Below are positions 23,483 to 33,236 of a DNA stretch of 64,000 nt, piece by piece. Position 1 is the stretch's first letter, and every line of letters starts with the position of its first letter. The DNA is taken from positions 111,247,314 to 111,311,313 of the forward strand of contig CM077160.1 in the NCBI GenBank assembly GCA_039583875.1. Direction: 5' to 3'. The translations under genes and the position numbers were made by a program. The notes below the pieces were generated by a model. It had not been told where the DNA came from and did not search any database. It was given only the letters and a program-made list of their open reading frames with translations. The stretch comes from Platanthera guangdongensis. Its lineage: Eukaryota; Streptophyta; Magnoliopsida; Asparagales; Orchidaceae.

Positions 23483-25105
23483 TGTTAAATTTTCTCAACG
23501 TGGTCAGCAAGATAGCCCAAACACCAAATTAATATCTTCGGAACTACCCAGTTCGCATGCTGAACCTGCGGAAAACCCAAGGACTAGAGGTTGCACCCAA
23601 CAAAACAATGGAAGCACAAGAAGGTCTTATTATGCATTCACTTATTTACAATCCGAGGCATACATAGCGAGACATGATTTCGCTAGTATTACAGCTGTAA
23701 ACAGAAAGAACCAAAAAACAAGCCGAGCGGACAGCACTCCAGTCCGCCGAGACCGCGAGGTCGCCGAGACCGCCGAGACCGCTGAGCTCGCCCAAGCTAT
23801 GCTGCAATCCGCCGAATACCACGGAGTCCGCCGAGACCGCGAGGCCGCGCGGACAGACCGTTATTCGCCTCCTGCTGAACCCGAACTGAGGAACTCCCCT
23901 ACCGCCTGAAACCGGCGGACGGGTTATTGAAGCTGGGAAAGTTGAAACAGAACTGACAAGCCGCAGAGCGACCTCCTGCTGAGTCCGCAGAGACCGCACA
24001 CTTCCAAGCACTGACAGAAGTCAAAGCCAAGCTCCTGGCTCCTTGAAGTTATCCGCGCGACCTGCACACAGCAAACCGTCAGCCTGAAACAATCCGCGCG
24101 GACTGGAAAACACAGACCGCAGCACTCGCCCAACCCAATTTACTGTTCACTCACGTTACTCAGGTTACTGTAGATGTGCCAGGGGGGTCCTATTTATAGG
24201 CAAGGTGAGGAGTGTGGTCACCACCCAAGAGATAGCGACACCACCCTCAGTCCGCGTGAATACAACCACCGTCCGCTGAGTCCGCATGGACTTAGCCGGA
24301 TACCAAGGAAACCGCCAGGAGCACGGCAACCGTTGACGAACCCTCTCCAGTCCGCCCAAGCTAAGCGGACAAGGCACCAGCCCGCAAAGCTCCAACTGCT
24401 TTAGGACAGCAAACCCTCTTCAATGGCAGTCTGCACCAACCCGAGGCAGTCCGCAAGACTCACACCTCAATCCGCCACAAGTCCACGACCAAAGGCACAA
24501 CAACAGTCCGCCCGGTCACAGCGGACTTGGCGGATACGGCGGACACCATGAACTTGGCACAATGTGTGACCAAGTCCAAAACCATCAAGGGCCAGTGCGA
24601 GCATGGCGGACACAAAGTCCCGTCCGCCAAACACCCTAGCACAGACCGCAACCAGTCCGCGAGCTCCTCGCACTTGTCCAACGCAGCAGCTTCCTCCCGG
24701 ACTCCAACACCAGTCCGCCAACCGGTCTCCACAGCAAGACCTGCTGTAACACCTGAGCTCGACAAGGCCTCAGCCAAGCTCAAGGCCCAGTCCGCAACAG
24801 CCCAAACCGCGGACACACCAGTCCGCAAGGCTTCCCGCGAACTCGAACCAACCCGCCAACAGCGCAAGCTTGCACCCGCGACCACTGAGCAAAGCATCAG
24901 TCCGCAAGCCTCTCTATCCGCAGATACCAGGCCGCACCAAACCGCGGACTCCATGCAACAACCCGCTCAGAACACAGCCGGCTTCCACCAGACTTTTCAC
25001 CAGGCCGCAACCTCAGTCCGCCCAGTCCGCCCAGTCCGCCAAAGCTGTCCGCCACAGGCCGCGCGGCCTGTCCCGTCACCCACTTTCACTTCACAAATTT
25101 CAACA
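23483..25105 (-). repeat. COP-A 5' LTR (right copy)
   Basis: Upstream LTR of the minus-strand element and almost identical to 17635-19258. Dense GTCCGC/GCGGAC motifs lie upstream (about 24240-25080) and downstream (about 23700-24120) of the TATA box. Confidence 0.92.
24190..24198 (-). promoter_or_regulatory. COP-A LTR TATA box
   Basis: TATAAATAG on the minus strand, followed by GGACCCCCCTGGCAC. It lies mid-LTR where the U3/R promoter is expected, about 0.8 kb upstream of the gag ATG. Confidence 0.75.
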
Positions 25106-25110
25106 GTTTG

Positions 25111-25428
25111 CCCCCCTTTATTTTGTGCGAGAACAAAAGGTGGATTAGGGTGAGAAAGACTATGTTCGTTGATTTATGTGCGAAGGCGCGAATTTGTCTC
25201 TGTGGTCGGATGGCTAGCCCGTGACATGTAAGTCATGTATGGAGAGTGTCCCGGCGAGACAAGTCCCCTTCTGTGAAACTGACTAGAACATCAAGCTTTG
25301 GACAAGCCTGGGCGATGAAGCCCACGAGCGAGTGGGGTCAAGTAAGGGTTTTTAGCATCGGTTTGTTGTTTGTGAGACGGAATCATAACATGAGAAGTCA
25401 GAGCTTGCAGACAAGCCCTGGTTTTTAG
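25111..25428 (+). repeat. GYP-B 3' LTR, right fragment, truncated
   Basis: Matches 11776-12085 of the 5' LTR (GAACAAAAGGTGGATTAGGG, then CCCGGCGAGA, then CCCACGAGCGAGTGGGG). The match stops in 'CCCTGGTTTT'. The terminal 0.8 kb of the LTR is absent. A 15-bp sequence, GTTTTTAGCATCGGT, occurs at about 25349 and again at the break near 25421. Confidence 0.75.
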
Positions 25429-26734
25429 CATCGGTCATACCTTTGTAATAGATACCTTTTTAGATAATAAAAATTTTTGTTACTCCAATTTTTCGGTCTC
25501 ATGTTTTCTGTTCGCACAATACCCTTAGAAATTTTCTGGATTTTCTTGCCTTGCTTCGCTGTTGTTAACCCAGAAATCCATGATCCTCTCTAAGATGGCT
25601 AGCTTGCAAGCCGCAGACTGTTCCATCTCATCTCGGGGGTTCGAGACCTATTTTTTAGCTAATCGCACAGATAGACTTTCCTATCCCCGCGGCTAGGTTA
25701 GTGGACCCCCGGTAGTCGCTAGCTCTGCAGAGGTGCAGACTGCTTCCCAATCCGCACCAGCAGGTCGCGCGACTAGCCAGGGGGGTAGCGGTCTCTTCTC
25801 CAGCCCGCCGCCACTAAGCAGACTCTCCTCTAGGTCGTCGCAAGCAAGAACCGGCCTAGACCAAGGCTCCTCTTCAGTCTGCTTGCGATAGGCAGCCTCG
25901 CATTCCAGTTTGCGACAACCTTGTCATCAGACCGCTTGATAGTGGATAACGCCCAAACATGGGGCAGACTTAATCTTAGTGCGACCAAAGGCAGCGAACT
26001 CAATCTCAGTCTGCCAGCAGATGAAGGACGGTCAATCCGCCTGCAGGGGGCAAACTCGCTTCCAGCAGCAGCAGGCGGACTCCTTCTCAGTCTGCCACAG
26101 GCGCGGACTCAGGTTCAGTCCACCAACAAGTGACAGACTCATTTCTTCCAGCAGCAGGCGAGCTCCTTAGCTCGCACAACATGTCGTGAAGTTGCTCGTA
26201 GTTCTCCTAAACCATCGGGGTGACGTCATCAAGTCCAGATCTGGGAGTCTCCTCCTCGAGCCTATAAATAGCTCCCTATACCTCTCATTTAGTGGGTGGA
26301 ACGATCGTGGAGCAACCACGACATACAACACTGCAGATATAATTTCCTATCCGCCTGCAACATTCGTGGACTGGACTAAGTAAGTTTGTGTAGCCTCAGC
26401 GACTAACCCTTACAGTCTGGTGCCTTGGCTCCAGCAAGCTCCTCAGCAACCCAGTTCGCGTTATCTCAGCAGCTAGCCCGGGTGGATAGGCCACCCGGTC
26501 TTGCTTGGCAGTCACGACCTCAGCAACCTTCTCGGTCAGACCGCACCATGAGGCGGCCTAAAGCTGTGAGTTGTGGGGCAGAACAGCCCGTGCGGGCGAC
26601 CTGAGTCATCAGTCCGTGCGGTCTTGATGACTTCTCTTTCTAGTCGGCAGCTTCTCTCTTGTACCCTTTGTTTTTCCCATGTAAAGGAGTAAACTCAACC
26701 TGTAACACAAGATTTGTAATCAAAGGAAAGACCG
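25429..26734 (+). other. Promoter-bearing, LTR-like non-coding stretch of unknown origin
   Basis: No coding homology is visible. The left part repeats CAGTCTGC/CAGACTGC/TCCGC motifs (about 25725-26120), reminiscent of the COP-A LTR motif but diverged. Then come a TGACGTCA palindrome (26221-26228), a TATA box CCTATAAATAG (26261-26271) and a GTAAGT splice-donor-like site near 26379. The order resembles an LTR or gene promoter on the plus strand. I could not find paired LTR ends or a target duplication. It may be part of a further, truncated retroelement. Confidence 0.4.
26221..26271 (+). promoter_or_regulatory. Candidate promoter: TGACGTCA element plus TATA box
   Basis: TGACGTCA (26221-26228), a palindromic bZIP-type site, lies about 34 bp upstream of TATAAATAG (26263-26271). 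Spacing and sequence are those of a good plant core promoter. The downstream product is unclear. Confidence 0.5.
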
Positions 26735-27019
26735 TTGCAGGAGTGGCATTTTAGCCGTGGCGGGCGAACTCTATTGTTGTTGTTGCCAACGGCCTCTCTT
26801 TTTCCCTTCTCCCTTCTCTCGGCCTCAACCGCTAATCCTAACCGTCAAAGTAACCGACTATTCGACAGTCCTCATCACCTCCCATATCCCCGCAACCCGG
26901 ATCGAATGAATATACCTCTCGAGCTCACAGAGAGGTGCATTTTTGGCATCAATAGCTGTGGCAAACCGATGCGAAGTCTTGGTTTTTTTATTCCAATTTA
27001 TTATTGTATTTGGATTTAT
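26735..27019 (+). other. Unassigned stretch with a 96-codon open frame
   Basis: A frame from 26735 to 27025 is open but has no recognised motif. Its first half is Leu/Ser/Pro-rich and its end is hydrophobic and A/T-driven. A pyrimidine-rich tract (about 26790-26830) precedes it. I regard it as unproven. Confidence 0.25.
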
Positions 27020-27245
27020 TTTTGAAACTTGGGTTAACAGTGGATAAAGGACCACCATGTTAGTGTTTGTGTGAATCATCACGCTTGGCGACTTTATGAT
27101 TTTGGACTTGGGTTGGCAGTGGATAAAGGACCACTACCTTAGTGCCTGCCATGAATTATTACGTCTGATGGATTTATTTATTACTCTTGTTTGGCAGTGC
27201 ATAAAGGACCACCACCTTAGTGGATGTTTCTTTGGTTGTGTTGGT
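27020..27245. repeat. Degenerate tandem repeat, three copies of about 78 bp
   Basis: The core GGCAGTGGATAAAGGACCAC recurs from about 27028, 27106 and 27184, each followed by a variant of 'CCTTAGTG' and a less conserved spacer. The copies are clearly diverged, so the repeat is old. Confidence 0.75.
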
Positions 27246-28396
27246 CTGATGGTTGTGTTGGAAAGATAGACACTGCCTCAGTACTGTTTTATGTCTGGCG
27301 CTTATGATTCAGTATTTGAACTAATCAATGTTATTTCTTTGATTATATATATACTTTTGATAAGGACATCACTAAGAGTCCTTTCTGCACTTAGTGCAAG
27401 TCTTCTCTTTATATGGCCGCTTTGTGCCAAGTTAATCATTTCATTTACTCTTATACTTTGGACTTCTGTGGTTTTACAGCTTTTTAGTGAGGTTGGTAAC
27501 CCACTTATCTTATTTAAACCTTTGATTTGGTTTAGTCGCCTTTTGTGCTCTTTGTTGCTGAGACATTCTTTTCTTTTGAATGCCTCAGGTTCAGGCAGAT
27601 AGCAGTTAAAGTCGACCGAGTTGTTGGACCAGTCTTCTGCGACTATTTTTACCCTCCCTCTTCCAGCTGAGGAGTGGTTGGTGTCTTTTTTTTCTTGGTG
27701 TTGTAGTTCAAACTTTTGATGTAAGTGCAATGGGTTCTTGTCAGTTTGTTGGCGCCCATAGCACGATTTTTTTGTATTTTTTTCTGTTATTCTGCTGTCT
27801 CTGCTACTACTGGAATTTTTTTCAATGAAGTATTTTCTTCTGGGGATATTTATGATAGGACGCATGTTAGTTATTTTATACATAATTAAATCTGCATTTT
27901 TAACTCTTACTAATATCATCTTTTCAACTTAATATCATCATACTTTAATGAATATAAAACTCTTTTTCTTTACCTATACTAAATTTAGAGGTCGCATACC
28001 ATTAACATGTTCGATGGGTTTTCATGTTCATGTAGGATGAATGAATGTAGTAAAAAAAGGTTTTCCACTGTAATTATATTTTTCTTATCTGTGAACTAGT
28101 TGATTCATTAAACTGAGAGACACGGTCTTGAACTTTAAACTCAAATAGCATTTTCAACCATAAAAATACATATCTTTTATAAAGTTGATTAGTATGTTGT
28201 CTTTGCCTGAGCGTCTGCAGTTGTTCCCTACATGGCGTGACATTACGGCGCATATTTTTCTTACTCTGATAATACTTTAAACCACGAGAAAATACGAGTT
28301 GTGATAGTTGATATTAGAGGGATGGTTTGGTTTATTTGGTAGGTTAGCCGAACGACCATTCCCTTTCTAGTTTAGGTTTTGGGTTATTTCATTTTA

Positions 28397-28399
<3 letters not shown>
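27246..28399. other. A/T-rich DNA, nothing recognised
   Basis: About 1.15 kb of A/T-rich, T-run-rich sequence without LTR ends, protein motifs or RNA gene signatures. A 205-codon minus-strand frame (27302-27919) has no recognisable domain and mirrors the low complexity of the plus strand. Confidence 0.5.

Positions 28400-28487
<88 letters not shown>
28400..28487. repeat. (CA)n microsatellite
   Basis: About 43 uninterrupted CA dinucleotides. Confidence 0.97.
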
Positions 28488-29079
28488 GATGTGTCATCAG
28501 TATGTCTTGGCGTAAGCATGAACACTACACTCATAAGCATGATAGAAGTATACGATGCATATTATGTAGTATGTGATGCATAATATGTGTTTGTATATGG
28601 ATTTTCATAGGCATAGTAACAAGTGACTGTTAAGTTGAAATGAGCGACGTAACAATCATCACTTGAATGCTCATTAGATTTTATTTTTCATTATATGCGA
28701 TATTATGTAGTATAAGATGCATAATATTTCATTTGTACGTCTCTCATAACATGCATTAAGGCCTTTATAGAATGCATAACATGACATGCATAATATAACA
28801 TAGTATATGCACTGCGTGCCAAGTTAAGATTTACATGATGACACTCATACACACATGATTTGAAAAGAAAATTTAAGTGATCATGCATTCATGTTATATA
28901 CACATGAGATGAGGGATGACGATGTATCATCCTAAGTTAAAGCATGACATCATTCATAGAAAATCCTAGAGAAAGGTAGTAGCAAGAGCAGATGCTTGTG
29001 TATGTTAAGTCTGGTCTAAGTTGAGTAATTCTAGCATTTAGCTAAGTCTTGATGAGACGTTCGTTCGTATTTGTAGAAG
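28488..29079 (+). other. Presumed 5' end/leader of GYP-C; LTR boundary not found
   Basis: Repeats of a GATGCATAATAT-like unit (about 28555-28590, 28690-28730, 28770-28800) suggest LTR-derived sequence. A degraded primer-site-like string 'GGTAGTAGCAAGAGCAGATG' lies at 28975-28994. I cannot define LTR ends. Confidence 0.35.
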
Positions 29080-30314
29080 ATGACCCCAAAGCGTCATACG
29101 TTAAGATTGGCTCCCCAGCCCGAGGGTGTGTCTTCGAGAGTGCATAACGAAGGGATCATAGAGGAGCTACATCTAAGAAATAAGACTTTGTCGAGATAGA
29201 TGGTTGCGATGCAAGCGCATATGCAGGCGTTGTTGACTGCCACCTTAGGGAAGCAGCCTGGTGCGCAGTCCTCTATAGTGGATCGGGTTGCACATATCCC
29301 TCCTGCCCCCTTAGTGCCTCCTATTCTGTTGCCGCCTGAGAGGAATTTCATCTCGCATTTCTAAAATTTAGGACCCCTGACTTATGATGGGAGGGATGAT
29401 TTCATAGTGTTAGATGACTGGATCATTTCTATGGAGGAGATATTTTCCTATTCAGGAATTTCTGAGGACCAAAAGGTTATGGTCGATGCTTACCAATTGA
29501 AGGGCCTCACTAAAGGCTGGTGGATCAAAGAAAAGGAAAATCTTGTGTATGGATGCTTGTGGGGGAAGGTTTAAGGGAATGATGTTGAAGAAGTTCCTGG
29601 CAACGGTGGAGCGGGATAGGTTGATGAACAATTTCCTACATCTAAAGCAGAGACAACTCACGGTTGGTGAGTATGAGATCGAGTTCAGCAAGTTGAGCAG
29701 GTTTGCTCCAAAGTTAGTAGCCATTGAAGAAGGCAGAGTTAAGCATTTTCTAAGTGGTCTTTGAAGTGACATCCAACAGTTAGCCAGCATTTACTGATCC
29801 GAGAGTTTTATGGAAGTGATGGAGGCCGCGTTGAGGGTCGAAGCTATCGACAATACCAAGAATCGTGTCTTGTTATTGAGGAAATAGAAGAGAAAGGTTG
29901 ATGATAGTGAAAGCTCTTGGGCATCTGTCCCTACTCCAAAGAAAGAAGGCAGAGAAGTATGTAGTTTTTGTGGTCGTCCAGGCCACCCAGTCGAGAAGTG
30001 TTTCAAAAGATTGGGTGCTCAGAAGTAACCTCAAGTTCTTGCGATTCAGAGTACACCCAAGGAAGAACTTACCTGCACCTTTTGTAAGCGTAAGGGGCAC
30101 GATGTTGCCCGTTGTTGGTTAAAGGACAAAACCTGCTACCAGTGCAGATAGAAGGGACACATGAAGTCTAGATGCCCGCAATACCAGCTCGTGATGCAGC
30201 CAATTCCTATTTAAGCTCTGCCACCACCATAGATGCAGCAGTTGGATGTGGGAAATGGAAAACTGAACATGGTAACCAAGGAAGAAGCTTAGTCTTAAAC
30301 CCAAAAGATTTCAG
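29080..30314 (+). pseudogene. gag: GYP-C gag with three zinc knuckles, decayed
   Basis: Starts ATG 29080 (MTPKRHTLRLAPQPEG). The capsid region has LTYDGRDD, LKGLTKGWW and QRQLTVGEYEIEFSKLSRFAP. Three CCHC knuckles follow: CSFCGRPGHPVEKC (about 29960-30001), CTFCKRKGHDVARC (about 30078-30119) and CYQCR(stop)KGHMKSRC (about 30131-30172). A frameshift lies near 29545 and there are many stops (for example 29764, 30148, 30290, 30296). Most Ty3/gypsy Gags have one or two knuckles. Non-functional. Confidence 0.85.
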
Positions 30315-30392
30315 GTTTGATTCCGGCCTAGTTGCTTGATAATAGTTATAGGTTTATTGATGGTCATATTAGTTATGTGTGCGATTTTATAG
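30315..30392 (+). other. Candidate 78-nt intron between gag and protease of GYP-C
   Basis: Begins CAG/GTTTGATT and ends GATTTTATAG/GC, with an in-frame TAG at 30329-30331. It interrupts after the first base of a codon, the phase seen in GYP-A and GYP-B. Without it the residues before and after line up one-for-one with the equivalent stretch of GYP-B. Confidence 0.6.
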
Positions 30393-31364
30393 GCGAGTTT
30401 AAGGTAAAGAATCTTTGGACGCGCGTTCTTTTCGATTTTGGTGCTACTCATTCCTTCGTGGCTAGGAATTTTGTAAACCAACGTCGTTTGGTTATCGATC
30501 AAGTTGGCAATCCGCTTCCTGTTAAATTTTCATCTAGTGAGTTTGTGGTGTCTAATCAGGGTATCCAGAATTGCCTTATTCTCTTAGGTAGATTTCTAGA
30601 ATATGTTGATCTGAAGGTGCTAGATTTGGAGGACTTCAATGTGATTTTGGGAATGGATTGGTTGTCTAGATATGATGCAGTCATCCAATGCAAAGTTAAG
30701 CGTTAGGATTTCACGATGGATAATGGCCAACCCATGAGCATGTTTGGTTCTCCATGTCGGACTTACTCAATCATACATGCGATACGTGCTCAAAACCTTC
30801 TAGAAACTGGTTGTAGTGCTTACTTTGTTTCTGTTTTGGAAGTTGCTAGCGATTCGTCGTATATTGAGGATATTTCTATAGTACGAGAGTTTCCTGACAT
30901 ATTTCCAGTCAGTCTTCATGGTATTCCTCCTGTGAGAGATGTAGAATTTATTATACACCTTGAGCCGTGTACTCGTCCTATTATGAGGGTGCCTTATCGT
31001 ATGGCTTCGCGTGAGTTGGAAGAGTTGTGAACTCAATTAGATGAATTATTACAATATGGCTTTATTAGGTCTAGTTCTTCATCTTGGGGTGCTCCAGTTC
31101 TCTTTGTAAAGAAAAATGATGGTTGTACGAGGTTGTGTATAGATTATAGAGAGCTGAATAAAGTAACTATCAAGAACAAATGTCTGTTGCCCCGGATCGA
31201 TGATTTATTTGACCAGTTGCGAGGTAATATCATGTTCTCAAAGATTGACATGCGTTCGGGCTACCATTAGTTGTGGATCTGTGAGTCGAACGTACTGCAA
31301 ACTGCCTTTCGTTCTCGGTATAGGCAATTTGAGTTCTTGGTAATGTCTTTTGGATTAACGAATG
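30393..31364 (+). pseudogene. pol: GYP-C pol part 1: protease and RT N-terminal half
   Basis: Protease has DFGATHSFVARNF near 30437 and ILGMDWLSRYDAVIQC near 30648. RT begins with PYRMASRELEEL and [17 protein letters not shown], then [16 protein letters not shown], up to the VMSFGLTN motif, where COP-C cuts it. Stops at 30704, 31028 and 31268 disrupt it. Confidence 0.88.
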
Positions 31365-32982
31365 TGAAAGTCCACCTAGTGTCAACTATGTTCACCTATG
31401 GGGGGGGGGGGGGAATAGGTGACGTGCAGCGCTTTTGCGGAATTTAAAGATTGTACCTGCACAACAAAAATAAACAGCACAGCACACAGAGTACACAGGC
31501 AATTTATAGTGGTTCCCCGACTTGGGTACATCCACTTCCCCCCTTCGACCTATCTCCCAACAAGGGACGACTCGGTCACTTCTCCAACAGGATTGAAATC
31601 CAATCCTTGCACTATCGGAAGGAACCCTTCCACACGTAGGAGTCAACACTCCCACAAACCGGGTTGCACCCAACCCTTACAACACGGAACAAATGTTCCT
31701 TTACAACAAAAGTAAAACTAGAATGTACACAAGATACAAACTTCTTTTGGAGACTAAGATGTCCCTCTTTGTTGACGACGTGTTCTTGACGTCCACAAGG
31801 AGTCCACAACCTTAGATCTCTCTTGGAGAGGATCTCCCCGGAACCGGCGGCGGCAAGATGGGCGGCGACAAGGTTCACGGGATCGGCGGCGACGACGATG
31901 TGCGGCTGCACTTCTTTAGAGATCCAAACTACGTAGCGAAGCTAGCTAGGTCTACCAACGGTCACACTAGGATCAATCATCTCGATCGATTCGGATGGGG
32001 AAGACTTTCCCGATCTACAAATCGAGAGACAAGAGATCTCCGGTTAGACACGTGAGACACTGAGCTTAGCTAGGCTTCTATCGACCGGAGATCTGGAAGA
32101 AACCACGATCACGACCGGCGATCTACACTCTCGCGCGGCGACGGAGGCGGCGGCGGAAATCACGAACTAGGTCAAGTCGTGACTCACGTTTTTCTTTTCT
32201 TCTTCGCTAATTTTACTGTGCAAAAATACCCGTGTATTTATACACTGCAGATACTAACAATATGACCGTTGTGGGTCCCACAAGTAGAAACCCGAAATCT
32301 GGTTCAAAATAGTCCAGCGACAGAATCCGGTCCAGCAGCATCCCGAGAAATCGCCAAGTAAAATTCGTCGAGAATCATTGGTGATTCTCAACGAATCGGC
32401 GAGATTCAGTTAATGATTCTCGACGATTCGTCGAGAATCACTAGTGATTCTCGACGATTCACTTGTTGATTCTCAACGAATATAACTTGGTTTTCATGAT
32501 CTGCTCAATGATGGGTTCGGCGAGAATCATTAGTGATTCTCGCCGAATCTTACTTGACACCGTTTTGAGGTGGCCGGAAAGAGTCGGCGAGAATCACTAG
32601 TGATTCTCGCCGAATCGGCGAGAATCACTTGGTGATTCTCGCCGAATTATACTTAGACGAATTTTCGTCTTTCCACCCAAGAGCTGCTCCTTGACCCATC
32701 CTTGCTCCTTGTCTTCTCTTGCATAAACACGGCCCTGTACTTGAAAGTAAGTGCACTCCAATAGAGAGAGTACACGTAGGCCAACACACTGATCTGCTCA
32801 ACGAGGGATTACGTCGTGCAGACCCGTGTATATTGACCTACTGCACCCTGACATTGGTGTGCACTTAGCGTGGAAGAACTGCAAGCACAACTTAAGAAGT
32901 TTCATCAAATACATTGTGAATTCATCTTAGCTTGACAGGTGGCTTCCTCAAATCCAGGTGATTGTGGATACAATACCCAACA
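31365..32982 (-). repeat. COP-C 3' LTR (left copy, 1618 bp)
   Basis: Nearly the same as the right copy but about 30 bp shorter because one palindrome unit is missing. It contains a 14-G run flanked by the inverted repeat TCACCTAT/ATAGGTGA (about 31390-31422) and an array of CGAGAATCAC/GTGATTCTCG palindromes (about 32368-32646). Confidence 0.92.
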
Positions 32983-32998
32983 ATCTCCCCCTATTTGA
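32983..32998 (-). other. COP-C polypurine tract
   Basis: Read on the minus strand: TCAAATAGGGGGAGAT directly before the LTR. COP-B has the same tract (AAATAGGGGGAGAT). Confidence 0.8.
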
Positions 32999-33236
32999 CG
33001 AAGCCAAAACCCTACTAGCTAAGATGAATAACACCAATCAAATAATAACAACAGCATTCAGAAGTTAAACATGCAGCACAAGAGAATATAAGCAACCAGA
33101 TCAGGACTTGAGTCATTCACAAATTCAAATATATACACCAATATATATATATACACATATAATCTCAGAATTGTTCATATAATAACAATAAGCATTAAAT
33201 GTTCTTAAGAGAAAATGACAAGCTATAAATTGTTGA

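Larger units (their letters stand above)
17635..25105 (-). mobile_element. COP-A: nearly intact Ty1/copia element, 7.47 kb
   Basis: Two LTRs (17635-19258 and 23483-25105) frame a minus-strand gag-pol. The outer ends are TGTTAA and CAACA, with the 5-bp duplication GTTTG at 17630-17634 and 25106-25110. By eye the LTRs differ at roughly 13-14 of about 1620 positions, so this is one of the youngest insertions. The primer site touches the 5' LTR and a purine tract touches the 3' LTR. A single in-frame stop near the RNase H domain is the only coding break I found. Confidence 0.95.

Noticed and set aside
26735..27025. Possible host gene exon
   Set aside because: No homology recognised, no splice structure I could complete, and the end is low-complexity; left as unassigned sequence.
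27302..27919. 205-codon minus-strand open frame
   Set aside because: Composition follows the A/T-rich strand, no motif or plausible promoter; probably chance.
31392..31911. Frames of 93-99 codons in the COP-C LTRs (also 38345-38873)
   Set aside because: Duplicated in both LTRs, on opposite strands, with no recognisable domain.
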